This document shows positions 37,005 to 49,975 of a stretch of 64,000 nt of DNA, piece by piece. The stretch spans positions 9,983,113-10,047,112 of the forward strand of contig NC_087081.1 in NCBI RefSeq assembly GCF_026151205.1. The letters are read 5' to 3'. The notes beneath the pieces were generated by a model. The model was not told the DNA's origin, made no database searches, and saw only the letters and a program-made list of their open reading frames with translations. How positions within the stretch are numbered: position 1 is the stretch's first letter; each line of letters begins with the position of its first letter. Source of the stretch: Bolinopsis microptera (taxonomy: Eukaryota; Ctenophora; Tentaculata; Lobata; Bolinopsidae). Both the position numbers and the translations under genes were made by a program.

Positions 37005-40000
37005 ATGTTGACTCAGAAGCTTCTAACAAGGATTGCTCCTCTCCACGGGTTGAGATGTCTGAACACCACAGCGCCTGCTCCTGCTGCGGCCACTGAACTG
37101 GTGAGATACTGAGTTAATTTATCATTACGTTATCACTTTAAACTTTTATGCCAATTATTAACCCCCCCCCCCCTTGTCCTCCCTCCTCCGTAATTAGTTT
37201 TACACGTAGTTATTTTGTAAACATTACACTTGCGTAATCATTTAGAAACCCCCTCCCTCCCCGTCAGTGATGACATAATACGTGAACGACCCCTTGTATG
37301 TAGAGTTGTTGTCAGTTTCACTGGTTGATATTGTTGAATCTTTATTCTTTGTTGACAGATTTAGATTAGTCAAATATGATCAAATTTGTCTTATTATTAC
37401 TATTATTCCTTACATGATTCATCGTTTAAAAAAAAAGGAGAATTTTGTAAAAAAAGATCAGTAGGGCAATGTTTAAAATTCATTTGAAAACATAGACCTA
37501 GACCTTCAATTTTAGTTCTTTCCCATAAATACCAGGAATACAATTTCTCGTGAGCAGAAACAAATACCAGCTCAGTTAACCATGCACAGTGCGCAATCAA
37601 TTACCTCGAATATGAAATATCACATACTGTTTCTTTATCATGGGTTACAGTGCGGGGGGGGGGGGGGGGGGGGATCATACACTTAGTACCGTACGTGACG
37701 TTGGGGGGAGGTGGGTCATATTTTCTTCCAAAAACACAGTTGTCAGTTAGTACATGGTACATTACCCAGAAAAACAGTTAGTACATGGTACAAAGGGGGG
37801 TCTCCAACCCCAAAAAAACCCATTTTACCTCAAATTTCAATTTTGGGAATAGGTTTTGAGGTTTTTTTCCATTTTCCCCCAATTTTTCCCCCATTTCCCA
37901 ATGTTTAATGAGCTGTTTAAAGCAATTTATGGCTTTATGGGTGGGTATCTTATTTCATATACCAAGACACAGTTAGTACTGTGATTTCTCAACAGCTAGT
38001 ACCACAAAAGCCGGCAAAAGTCGCGAAGGGGGAGGGTGGGTCTTTTGACAAAATTCCAAAATTACACTTAGTCGACGTCACGTACAGAACTTAGTACCTG
38101 ATCCACCCCCCCCCCGTACAGTGTTGTAGATAAGATCAAGTAGATTACATTACTAACACGCAGGCCCTTAACATATCACCTGGACCAGTCTGTGACGTGT
38201 CGGGGAAGATTATTGAATTATTGTGCAGTGCATGAACTGTATGTTTTATTGATAACGGCTTGTTTTTGACTTTAGATAATGCTCTTATCAGCTATGAAAT
38301 ACGTAGAAATTGAAAATATTCCATGGTTAGTATCAAAACTGCAACTAGCGATTTTGGTCCCAACTGATAGTAATACTTTACAGGAATTGTGTCTAGTCTT
38401 TAAACTTGTATTTTCAGTACAAGACGAAGAACCTGATTAATGGTGAGTTTGTTGAGTCCTCTGCTACAGAGTGGGTGGATCTCCACAATCCTGTAAGTAA
38501 ACAACATGTACACACAATGTACATATTTAAATGTATAGTGAAATAAGTGTAAACACGGAAGTTTAAATTTCAGTTAAACCCTCAAGACTTTGTCACAGAA
38601 AATGTATAGTATAAGGCTTGAAGCGCTGATTTATTGTGGGTTTACCTTAGCATTACTATTCATCATTCTGCATAATGTCAACTTTCATGCAGCATTAACA
38701 ATTTGTGTGATAATTTTACACCCTTAAGTTAATTTAATTAACTCAACACTAACAATAACTAAACAAAAAACCCCAAAATAATATATAACCCCCAAACAGG
38801 CAACTAACGAACTTGTTACTAGAGTTCCCAAATCTACCCCTGAGGAAATGCAGGCTGCTGTAGATTCCGGTTAGTCACAATGAGTCGCATTCTGTCTGGT
38901 ATCCCCCTTATCACATTTGTTATTATAACGGGGTTCATTGCTGAGTGATAGTTAGTCACAATTAGTCAGATTTTCTCTAGTACCCTCATTATCAAATTGA
39001 TTTCTGAGTGATAACGTTGCTTATCTTTTAACAGCAACACAATTTTATGGATTACATGACCGATAAGAAGTTTGTTAATTACATCTATAGAACGGTTTTA
39101 ATATTATTACGTGGCACATTTAACGATTTAATTAATATTGTTGTTAAAATGCTCATATATTTTAGATTATAATCATCATGTTTACACTGGTAGTTGGTAC
39201 TATTAACAACTCAAGTATTTGGATTAATGTCAAATCATCGCAACATGTCCATTAAATCACAAATATGTCTGAAACAACTTCCTAATCATTACTAAAGTAC
39301 TTAACCATGAGTAAATTTTCAGCGAAGGCAGCATTCAAATCATGGTCTCAAGTATCCGTGTTGTCGCGTCAGGGAGTTATGTTCAAATTCCAACATCTCA
39401 TCAAGGAGAACATGGCAGAACTTGCTAAGGTAAACATCCGTTTGTTTTACTTTCACTTCCTTAAATCAAAGTTCCCGTTTTCATTCGAATTAGTAACGAC
39501 ACGTCATTTATCAAGCAATGATGTGTAGCTTAGATTATGCAGCCATGTTTTGAACTGGCTAAAATCCGGTTTAATATATTACATATTATTATTTGACATA
39601 TTCACTGTCAAAAAACATATTTACAATAAACTATGATAGAAATCGGTGTGACGGCTTGTTACTCTGCAGCTCGAGCCATTTTGGGAAACAGCTAAATCTT
39701 ATCTTCACCTCTCCTTATGTCCTCAGAACATCACACTGGAGCAAGGTAAGACACTAGCAGACGCGGAAGGAGACGTTATAAGAGGACTGCAAATAGTAGA
39801 ACATGCCTGCAGTGTGACGTCATTACAAATGGGGGAAACCATGCCGGGTGTCACTAAAGACATGGACACGTACTCTATCAGGTACTGTCAAGTGTTTCCT
39901 GTGTGTGCGTGGTGTGGTTTCTGGAATGTTCGTCTGATCCACTTCTATAGAACAGAGTGCAGTAAATTGAATTAAGATGTGGCAACGCTCTGTTTATACT

Positions 40001-43000
40001 GTGAAAGGGTCTTCGATTTTTCCAAAATTTGCAGAGACTGCCGCGCGCACGCTACTTCCTTCCAATACTTTGTAGATTTTACAACCTTAAAAAACGGATA
40101 TTTTTCAGAGCTCCACTAGGAGTATGTGCCGGTATCACTCCCTTCAACTTCCCTGCTATGATCCCACTGTGGATGTTTCCTCTGGCTAACGTTGCTGGTA
40201 ACACATACGTCCTGAAACCCTCTGAAAGAGACCCCGGCGCTGCTATGATGTTAGCAGAGCTGGCTATTGAGGCTGGACTCCCTAAAGGTATGTGAGGAGC
40301 AACAGTAGGATTGAAATCAAACTGAAACAAGAAACCCTCTTTAGAACGAAAATGGGGCTATATTCTACTTCCGTTTGTCTTCATTCGGAGAAAGTTTTTG
40401 TAGCTATTATTTTGTTCGCACAAGCCTGAAAAATATTACCATTGTGCTTCCACCGTGTTTCCATGGTAACTATTACCATTAACAGGTGTACTGAACGTGA
40501 TACACGGAACACACGACTCCGTCAACTTTATCTGTGATAACCCCGACATTAAAGCCATCTCCTTTGTTGGATCTAACCAAGCTGTAAGTTATACTTTTAG
40601 GGGGGGTTTACTAACAAACTAGGACCAGTGACCGAACTTTTGAGGGGTCCCGGACCCCAACCGCCAAACGGTGCCTGCGGGGCAGCCACGCCCATATTTG
40701 GTCCAAATTAGGCCGAATTTAGCCAAATACCCTGAACATGCCCAAAACCCAGATTTTAGGTGCTCTACTTGTAGCTAGTGGTCTTCTGAACTCGTATATG
40801 AAATTTCATCAAGATTGGACAAAAAATGACTGAGTTATGAGCAAAAAACCATATGCCCATATTTGGTCATACGCACCAAATTTGGTAGATTTCGTCCCAT
40901 AAATTGAGCAAATATCAATATTCTCTGTAAGTTATAGCTTTATATCTGTTTAAATGTGGATACTAAGGCGAAAAAAACATAAAAAAATGAACTAAATTGC
41001 CCATATCTCGGTTCGCGATAACTCAATCAGTTTTCAAAATTTTTGCATGAAATTTTCGGAATCGACTCGAAATCGCATTTGGCTCAATTGGGCCTAATTT
41101 GGACCAAATATGGGCGTGGCTGCCCCGCGGGCACCGTTTGGCTGTTGGGGTCCGGGACCCCCTCAAAAGTTTGGTCACTGGTCCTAGTTTGTTGGTCAAC
41201 TGCTATCTCTAAATCAAGTTTCACAAAAAAATACCCATTGGCTGACTTTTATCTGTTGCATATGGCAATATTTGAGCTGTAAATTCCTCGATCTGTAGTC
41301 CAATTTAAGACGGTACTGAAAAAATGGGTCCTAATCTCCATCAACTGTCTCCTGTATAGCACTGTGTAGCTATTGGATACTAACATAACCATGCCTGATA
41401 CGGAGATTCGTTACTATATCACTCTATTTCAGGGACAACACATCTACGAGAGGGGAAGTAAGAATGGAAAGAGAGTACAAGCCAACATGGCTGCTAAGAA
41501 CCACGGAGTTATCATGCCTGATGCTAACAAGGAGAATACTCTTAATCAACTTGTAGGGGCTGCGTTCGGGGCCGCTGGGCAGAGGTCTGTACTGTTATCT
41601 GTTGTAGAATTCATGTTTTTAGCAGAAAGAAATCTTTGAGATTATCCTGCTCGTCAAACTGAGTTTCTACATTTTATTAGATAGCTATTATTTAACATAA
41701 ACAATAATATATTATATGTTATTAATATAGCATCACACCAGGTGTATGGCACTTAGTGTAGCAGTGATGGTGGGAGAAGCTAGGAACTGGATCCCTGAGC
41801 TGGTGGAACGAGCCAGGAAACTGAATGTGACAGCTGGTGACCAGCCTGGAGCTGACTTGGGTCCTGTTATCTCTCCTCAGTCTAAAGCTAGGATTGAGAG
41901 GTACGTAATCTAATGTTACTATTTAAACATTGTAATGAGTTTAACTGTGATTAGATGGGCAATCAATTCCGACATGCGGTGTTTGGAGAAAGAAAACATC
42001 CGCGGTAAATTGGGGTTTGCGGTGAATCGGGACACGGTAAAATTTTAGCTTCTCCTGTTATGATTTGGTAATAGGTTTCGCTTTAGATTTTATACAGTTA
42101 CAAAACTTTTTTCATGATGATACTTTCAATTTGAATTTGAGAATTTTGCCACATTTTATGCAACCACCCACTAGGTTAATTCAGAGTGGTGTTGATGAAG
42201 GAGCAACCCTGCCCCTGGACGGTAGAAACATCTCAGTTCCCGGCTACGAGAATGGCAACTTTGTGGGTCCCACCATTATCAGCAATGTTACTACTGACAT
42301 GGAGTGCTATCGGGAGGTTTACTACAGTTATTTTATAGATTTAGTTATCTGTACTAAGCTAATAAATCAAAATAAAATCATAAACTTTCCTATTGAAGAA
42401 ACATCTGTAGTGGAAAAAAGTATTTATAATATGTTTTTTTGGAATGATCATAATTGTTCTCATCTTGTTTGTGTTAACCAGTTAAAAAATAATCACAGGA
42501 AATATTTGGACCTGTACTGAACATTCTGGAAGCTGATACAATGGACGATGCTATTGAGATCCTTAACAACAATCCCTATGGTAACGGCTGTGCGGTGTTT
42601 ACTAACAGTGGGGCTGCAGCAAGAAAGTTCACCAATGAGGTATGATCAGATGGTTAATTAATAAATTAGTAATTATTTGATTAATTATCTTAGTTAGATT
42701 ATTAATAATAATATGGTTAATTCAAATACTCAATACATTTACTGATTAACGTCTGATGCAAATATCATTCACAAGTTTTACGGGTAATTTCATACTTATG
42801 AATAATCACTCACTAGATATATAATTACTTACTTTCATTTTACTAACTAATTAATAATTGTGCAGGTAGATGTAGGTCAGATCGGAGTGAATGTCCCTAT
42901 TCCCGTCCCACTGCCCATGTTCAGTTTCACGGGGTCTCGTGGTTCCTTCCTGGGTGACTCAAACTTCTACGGCAAGGCCGGACTCAACTTCTACTCTCAG

Positions 43001-46000
43001 TGGAAAACAAGTGAGTTTGTCACGCGTTACAAGACTATTGTCACGCGTTACAAGACTATTGTCACGCGTTACAAGACTATTGTCACGTGTTACACGACTA
43101 TTGTCACGTGTTACACGACTATTGTCACGCGTTACACGACTATTGTCACGCGTTACACGACTATTGTCACGCGTTACAAGACTATTGTCAACTGTTACAC
43201 GACTATTGTCACGCGTTACACGACTATTGTCACGCGCTACACAAGACTATTGTCACGAGTTACACGACTATTGTCACGCGTTACACGACTATTGTCACGT
43301 GTTACACGACTATTGTCACGCGTTACACGACTATTGTCACGTGTTACACGACTATTGTCACGAGTTACACGACTATTGTCACGAGTTACACGACTATTGT
43401 CACGTGTTACACGACTATTGTCACGCGTTACAAGACTATTGTCACGTGTTACACGACTATTGTCACGCGTTACACGACTATTGTCACGTGTTACACGACT
43501 ATTGTCACGCGTTACAAGACTATTGTCACGTGTTACACGACTATTGTCACGCGTTACACGACTATTGTCACGCGCTACACAAGACTATTGTCACGAGTTA
43601 CACGACTATTGTCACGCGTTACACGACTATTGTCACGTGTTACACGACTATTGTCACGCGTTACACGACTATTGTCACGTGTAACACGACTATTGTCACG
43701 TGTTACACAACTATTGTCACGAGTTACACGACTATTGTCACGTGTTACACGACTATTGTCACGCGTTACACGACTATTGTCACGCGTTACAAGACTATTG
43801 TCACGTGTTACACGACTATTGTCACGCGCTACACGACTAGTGTCACGCGTTACAAGACTATTGTCACGCGTTACAAGACTATTGTCACGCGTTACACGAC
43901 TATTGTCATGTGTTACACGACTATTGTCACGCGTTACAAGACTATTGTCACGTGTTACACGATTATTGTCACGAGTTACACGACTATTGTCACGTGTTAC
44001 ACGACTATTGTCACGCGTTACACGACTATTGTCACGCGTTACACGACTATTGTCACGTGTTACACGACTATTGTCACGCGTTACACGACTATTGTCACGT
44101 GTTACACGACTATTGTCACGTGTTACACGACTATTGTCACGCGTTACACGACTATTGTCACGTGTTACACGACTATTGTCACGCGTTACACGACTATTGT
44201 CACGTGTTACACGACTATTGTCACGTGTTACACGACTATTGTCACGCGTTACACGACTATTGTCACGCGTTACACGACTATTGTCACGTGTTACACGACT
44301 ATTGTCACGAGTTACACGACTATTGTCACGAGTTACACGACTATTGTCACGCGTTACACGACTATTGTCACGCGTTACACGACTATTGTCACGTGTTACA
44401 CGACTATTGTCACGCGTTACACGACTATTGTCACGTGTTACACGACTATTGTCACGCGTTACTCGACTATTGTCACGAGTTACACGACTATTGTCACGTG
44501 TTACACGACTATTGTCACGCGTTACACGACTATTGTCACGCGTTACAAGACTATTGTCACGTGTTACACGACTATTGTCACGCGCTACACGACTATTGTC
44601 ACGCGTTACAAGACTATTGTCACGCGTTACACGACTATTGTCACGCGTTACAAGACTATTGTCACGCGTTACAAGACTATTGTCACGCGTTACACGACTA
44701 TTGTCACGTGTTACACGACTATTGTCACGCGTTACACGACTATTGTCACGTGTTACACGACTATTGTCACGAGTTACACGACTATTGTCACGTGTTACAC
44801 GACTATTGTCACGCGTTACACGACTATTGTCACGTGTTACACGACTATTGTCACGCGTTACACGACTATTGTCACGTGTTACACGACTATTGTCACGCGT
44901 TACACGACTATTGTCACGCGTTACACGACTATTGTCACGTGTTACACGACTATTGTCACGCGTTACACGACTATTGTCACGTGTTACACGACTATTGTCA
45001 CGCGTTACACGACTATTGTCACGTGTTACACGACTATTGTCACGTGTTACACGACTATTGTCACGAGTTACACGACTATTGTCACGTGTTACACGACTAT
45101 TGTCACGCGTTACACGACTATTGTCACGCTGTTACACGACTATTGTCACGCGATACACGACTATTGTCACGCGTTACACGACTATTGTCACGCGTTACAA
45201 GACTATTGTCAGCGTTACACGACTATTGTCACGCGTTACACGACTATTGTCACGCGTTTACAAGACTATTGTCACGTGTTACGCGATTATTGTCACGCGT
45301 TACACGACTATTGTCACGGTGTTACACGGACTATTGTCACGCGTTACAAGACTATTGTACGTGTTACACGACTATTGTCACGTGTTACACGACTATTGTC
45401 ACGCTGTTACAAGACTATTGTCACGTGTTACACGATTATTGTCACGAGTTACACGACTATTGTCACGTGTTACACGACTATTGTCACGCGTTACAAGACT
45501 ATTGTCACGTGTTACACGACTATTGTCACGAGTTACACGACTATTGTCACGTGTTACACGACTATTGTCACGCGTTACACGACTATTGTCATGCGTTACA
45601 CGACTATTGTCACGTGTTACACGACTATTGTCACGCGTTACAAGACTATTGTCACGTGTTACACGACTATTGTCACGAGTTACACGACTATTGTCACGTG
45701 TTACACGACTATTGTCACGCGTTACACGACTATTGTCACGCGTTACAAGACTATTGTCACGTGTTACACGACTATTGTCACGCGTTACACGACTATTGGA
45801 TACTTTTCTCTTACGACTGAAGGGAAAACCTGTTAAACTTCCAAATTAAGCTGCTAGTGAAAACATTGCTGTAATTTTGTTATCGTCCAAATATCACTGA
45901 AGGAGAGGGAGGAGGTTTCTACATGATTACGCTAGCTTTGTATATATATAGCTTTGTATAAAACTGATTACGGAGGGGGAGGAAGGGGGATTAAAAATTG

Positions 46001-46165
46001 GGAAAATTGGTCTACAAATAATTGCGTAATATCTTAATATGTGAACAGCCCCTTAGTGATTCGCCGCAGTTTGTAACGAGGAATAATATTTCAGTTACCA
46101 CATTGTGGAAGGAAGAAGACGCTAAGACCGCCACAGCAGAGGTCGCCATGCCTCGCATGCAGTAA
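37005..46165 (+). CDS. ALDH6A1: Methylmalonate-semialdehyde dehydrogenase (acylating), thirteen exons, complete
   Basis: Exons: 37005-37100, 38418-38492, 38800-38869, 39323-39429, 39727-39881, 40109-40287, 40486-40583, 41433-41584, 41742-41900, 42175-42316, 42499-42639, 42866-43010, 46095-46165. All are phase-consistent and give 529 residues (human 535). This mitochondrial enzyme converts methylmalonate and malonate semialdehyde to propionyl- and acetyl-CoA in valine and pyrimidine catabolism. Exon 1 is an Arg-containing targeting peptide. Motifs: [57 protein letters not shown], and GQRC with catalytic Cys312, the first whole codon of exon 9. [15 protein letters not shown] and [15 protein letters not shown] follow. 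The exon-8 donor (AG|GTCTGT) is weak. Intron 12 is 3.1 kb, mostly minisatellite. The terminal exon is 71 bp. Confidence 0.95.
37652..38120. mobile_element. Foldback/MITE with poly-G/poly-C termini in ALDH6A1 intron 1
   Basis: Left: a G run, then ATCATACACTTAGTACCGTA and CGTGACGTTGG. Right: CGACGTCACGTAC, then AACTTAGTACCTGATCC and a C run, the approximate complement. The interior repeats TTAGTACATGGTAC. No coding capacity. Like the GT8 intron element at 12640-13131 it has homopolymer ends, but the arms differ. Confidence 0.6.
40610..41197. mobile_element. Foldback element with ~105-bp arms in ALDH6A1 intron 7
   Basis: The left arm ACAAACTAGGACCAGTGACC continues through GGTCCCGGACCCC and GCCACGCCCATATTTGGTCC. 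The right arm is its complement, ending GTCACTGGTCCTAGTTTGT. The middle of about 375 bp contains further CATATTTGGTC-like pieces. No transposase. Confidence 0.75.
43018..45795. repeat. Giant 21-bp minisatellite in ALDH6A1 intron 12
   Basis: About 130 copies of a 21-bp unit of form ACGACTATTGTCACGYGTTAC. Two sites vary: CACGCG, CACGTG or CACGAG in the middle, and TACACGAC or TACAAGAC at the junction. The array begins within 10 bp of the exon-12 donor. Mutated, length-altered copies cluster at 45120-45420. The unit has no stop codon in any forward frame, which creates spurious 600-980-codon frames. Confidence 0.97.
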
Positions 46166-46180
46166 AGTCAATGACTTTGA

Positions 46181-46226
46181 TGACGTCACGTGACTCCGAT
46201 GACGTCACGTGACTTTGATGACGTCA
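46181..46226. promoter_or_regulatory. Three TGACGTCA (CRE) sites in 19-bp tandem, just after ALDH6A1
   Basis: TGACGTCA lies at 46181-46188, 46200-46207 and 46219-46226. The first two continue as TGACGTCACGTGAC, which adds a CACGTG E-box. The first site begins 16 bp after the stop codon, so they lie in the 3' UTR or just downstream. CRE palindromes bind CREB/ATF factors in animals. Function here is not shown. Confidence 0.6.
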
Positions 46227-46232
46227 CGCGAG

Positions 46233-47610
46233 ATGGTGCCGCTTTCGCCAAAACTCTATCGTACCCTCAACCCGCACTAAACTATACTTTATATATGGAT
46301 TGATGTTATGATTTTTATGTGGTGTTCAACCTTTTCTCATTTTCTGTTGTTTCCAAAGGTGAAATAGTTAATGCTGCCCAAGATTTTTTCGGTTCCGGCC
46401 ATCCATTGACTTTAATTTATTACCTACTTTGTAAAATTGCTTCGTTTGTTAGATTTTCAAGTATTGCTTTTTAAATGTTTCTATCTTTTGTCAATGTAAA
46501 TAAGTTTCAGAGTAGATTATATAATCATTGAAATTAGACAATAATTATTCGTATCTTTATTTTTACACTCTAGAACTAGTACGACAAAAACATTTGCAGC
46601 CAGTTAAATTTCTAGAAAAGTGTCAATGTTCAGTTTAAAATATGCTGTAGAACCCAAGAAAAGGCAGATATATCACCACTGAGACCAGGGCACCGTCAAG
46701 TACCCCAAGTCCAACACAGATTTCTGGTCCACAACTAGCCATTAAAATATAACCCCTGATCTTCCCATACCGTCCTGCTGAATCTAGAAAACAGACAGAC
46801 AGACCGCACCCAGAAAACCATCAAACTCTGTTGAGTCTCATCGCACGTTACAGTGTTAGGACTCTGCAAATACCGCTAATTGAATACGGAAGTGTACTTC
46901 ACGGCGCGGTGGAGGTACGCTACACCAGTACACTTTGTAACATTTTCTCTTGTCCCTCTTTGTAACCTGTATACACAGTTTCCCAACACAGTTGCACTAC
47001 GTGTTTTGAAAACGAGTTTCCATGCTTTATTGGGGGCGAGGAGTCGTCAACATTAGAACAATATTAATCTCATCTGCATAATTCATAATCTTATTTGTAA
47101 TGTTGTGCCTCCGCGTGTAAATCCTAACTCCTTCATCAAATATTACACTAATTTCATATCTGCGGCTGTCGTTAAGCTGTGTTACACTTTCATTAGATTA
47201 CGTTGGGAGAAGCTGTTAGATTACGGGGGAACCTGACCTAATATGGCATAATCACTCGCATTCTCCGACCATTTGGCTTTTAACCGACTCGCTGCTTTGC
47301 TCTTTTGATAGTTGTGGCGGTGTTTAAAGTTGTGGTAGTGGTAGTTGTGGGTGGGGTTGTTAAGCTTGTAACCATGGTAACGTAGGTTCAAGATAACGGT
47401 ACTGGTAGTGAGAATTAGTTGCTCAACTTTTGGCTTATTTGGGTTTGATATTATAGTGGAAGTGGTTACAGACATTATAACAAGTCAGTTATAGTTTGTA
47501 ATGGCGGGGTGTTATAATTGCAATGATCATGGAATTATTGATGAGTTGCTGTTATTGGAACTGGGAGTATTTATTGATCCGTTGGTTTCGTACCGTCACG
47601 TGGGTTTAAG
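46233..47610. other. Intergenic; no gene seen
   Basis: Contains probable ALDH6A1 3' UTR and unassigned DNA. A minus frame at 47221-47475 is low-complexity (TTST, HNYHYH) and not supported. One single GTAACCATGGTAAC occurs at 47369-47382. Confidence 0.4.
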
Positions 47611-47619
47611 TCACTTAGG

Positions 47620-48245
47620 CATCAGGTAACTATGGTAACTATTAACTAACCACACTACGTAGGTCAGGTAACTATGGTAACTATTAACTAACCACACTAC
47701 GTAGGTCAGGTAACTATGGTTACTATTATCTAACCACACTACGTAGGTCAGGTAACTATGGTAACTATTAACTAACCACACTACGTAGGTCAGGTAACTA
47801 TGGTAACTATTAACTAACCACACTACGTAGGTCAGGTAACTATGGTAACTATTAACTAACCACACTACGTAGGTCAGGTAACTATGGTAACTATTATCTA
47901 ACGGCTAACCACACTACGTAGGTCAGGTAACTATGGTAACTATTATCTAACCAAACTACGTAGGTCAAGTAACTATGGTAACTATTATCTAACCAAACTG
48001 CGTAGGTCAGGTAACTATGGTTACTATTATCTAACCACAATACGTAGGTCAGGTAACTATAGTTACTATTATCTAACCACACTACGTAGGTCAGGTAACT
48101 ATGGTAACTATTATCTAACCAAACTACGTAGGTCAGGTAACTATAGTTACTATTATCTAACCACAATACGTAGGTCAGGTAACTATAGTTACTATTATCT
48201 AACCACACTACGTAGGTCAGGTAACTATGGTTACTATTATCTACC
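47620..48245. repeat. 42-bp minisatellite containing GTAACTATGGTAAC
   Basis: About fifteen copies of a 42-bp unit: AGGTCAGGTAACTATGGTAA, then CTATTAACTAACCACACTAC. Later units vary (GTAACTATAGTTAC, TATTATCTAACC). Translated as Tyr/Ser-rich repeats on the minus strand; not coding. Confidence 0.9.
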
Positions 48246-48754
48246 TCAAATGATCATTGTTATGAACACAATAAGTGGGTTATGTTCATATCTTTAACAC
48301 TGAGGTTGGAGCTGTGCTATAAATGGTATAATGTAACATTACATGTCACGTGAAAACCTTACTTTTAACGCATGGGCCATCAACATTCAACATTATCAGG
48401 CCTCTCTCCTTTATCAGCTGTATGTATTCATTATTCATCTTGCTGTTTTGTAAGTTTTTTGTATTATTTGTCGCAAAAATTAGAATAATCAGAAATTATC
48501 ATCTGTCTATTGTTATGCGACTAATAAATAATGTTCCAGTCCGTAATCTAAGTTTTTTGCTGTGGAATTTTATCTTTCGAGCTTTGATTTCAGGATGTTA
48601 TGAACGGTAGGCTACATCTTCAGGAATAAGCAAATCTTGGTTTTTTTCTTCATATCCATACAATTTACTACTTTTATAAACAAACCTTTAACTTTATCTA
48701 CTAACCTTACCTAGAGTAGATTTGATAATCAGTTTAATACCTTATTCTGTTCTT
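48246..48754. other. No gene supported
   Basis: A plus frame at 48350-48610 is hydrophobic and AT-driven with no recognisable family. Confidence 0.35.
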
Positions 48755-49125
48755 TAGAACCGGTCTCTTAGTAACCGGTCTCTTAGTTACTGGTTTCTTA
48801 GTAACCGGTCTCTTAATAACCGGTCTCTTAGTAACCGGTCTCTTAGTAACCTTGCCTAGAGTAGATTTGATAATCAGTTTAATACCTTATTCTGTTCTTT
48901 AGAACCGGTCTCTTAATAACCGGTCTCTTAGTAACCGGTCTCTTAGTAACCGGTCTCTTAGTTACTGATATCTTAGTAACCGGTCTCTTAGTAACCGGTC
49001 TCTTAGTTACTGGTCTCTTAGTTACCGGTCTCTTAGTAACCGGTCTCTTAGTTACTGGTCTCTTAGTTGCTGGTCTCTTAGTAACCGGTCTCTTAGTAAC
49101 CGGTCTCTTAGTAACCGGGTTCCTT
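48755..49125. repeat. 15-bp CCGGTCTCTTAGTAA minisatellite with duplicated flank
   Basis: About 24 units, with variants CTGGTCTCTTAGTTA. The 55-bp flank before the array (about 48706-48764, containing CCTAGAGTAGATTTGATAAT) recurs inside it at about 48848-48906, after which the array resumes. Confidence 0.9.
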
Positions 49126-49796
49126 AGTTTAGACCATGTGGTCACTGTATCACGTGGTATAAACTGAGGAGTTCACTGCACGTGTTATGTTCCTGAGAAC
49201 ATATTATCTCAATATGACTTTACACTCTACACTTGTACATCGTAATCTTTTCCATTCTCAAGTTTCTTGATAAAAACAGATGAGGTGTATTGAGCGCTGA
49301 TTAAACTGAGGTAATATAATTTCAAGTCCAGTTCAAGTTACCAGGAATTAGGAGTCTCCCCCGAATGTTGGTACTGATTAGGTACAACAAGAAACAGAGT
49401 GCCATGTTGTCATGGTAACCCTATGAAGCTCCGCTATTCTCCTCTCCCCAGTACATATTCTCACAAGCATGACTCATATCACACATGCTTGCCTGAAGAG
49501 GAGGAGACTCATTAATAATCTCCAGCTCTCTCTCTCTCTCTCTCACATTTGCACACTCATTCAGCACGGCCGTCAGTGTAAATGACACGGACCCGCGTTG
49601 TTTTCATTATGATCGTTTATAATATAGGACCGTTTAGTATTACCGTACAGCACGACCGTTTGAGGATCGTTTGACAGGTAAAGTAGGAGCCGAGCTTGTT
49701 ACACTACTAAAACTAGTCTTAGTGAGCAGATACACCTGTTCTAGCAGACTTCAGATTACCATTTATCCGCACCATCTCAGCTGATTAAGCCCAGTG
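49126..49796. other. No gene seen
   Basis: Intergenic. Contains a short CT microsatellite at 49527-49543. Confidence 0.4.
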
Positions 49797-49975
49797 GTGG
49801 TGCTTGTACCATGCTGTTACCATGGTACCCTCAGGGTACCATGGTGCTGTTACCATGGTACCCTCAGGGTACCATGGTGCTGTTACCATGGTGTTACCAT
49901 GGTGCTGTTACCATGGTGCTGTTACCATGGTGTTGTTACCATGGTGCTGTTACCATGGTACCCTCAGGGTACCAG
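49797..49975. repeat. GTTACCATGGTGCT / GGTACCCTCAGGGTACC tandem repeats
   Basis: Interleaved copies of GCTGTTACCATGGT and the palindrome GGTACCCTCAGGGTACC, the latter three times. All translated frames are artefacts. Confidence 0.85.

Noticed and set aside
42891-45849. Overlapping plus-strand frames of 636 to 981 codons
   Set aside because: Translations of the 21-bp minisatellite in different frames. The unit length is a multiple of three and lacks stops, and it lies wholly in an ALDH6A1 intron.
47221-47475. 84-codon minus frame
   Set aside because: Low-complexity Thr/Ser and His/Asn/Tyr stretches without homology I recognise.
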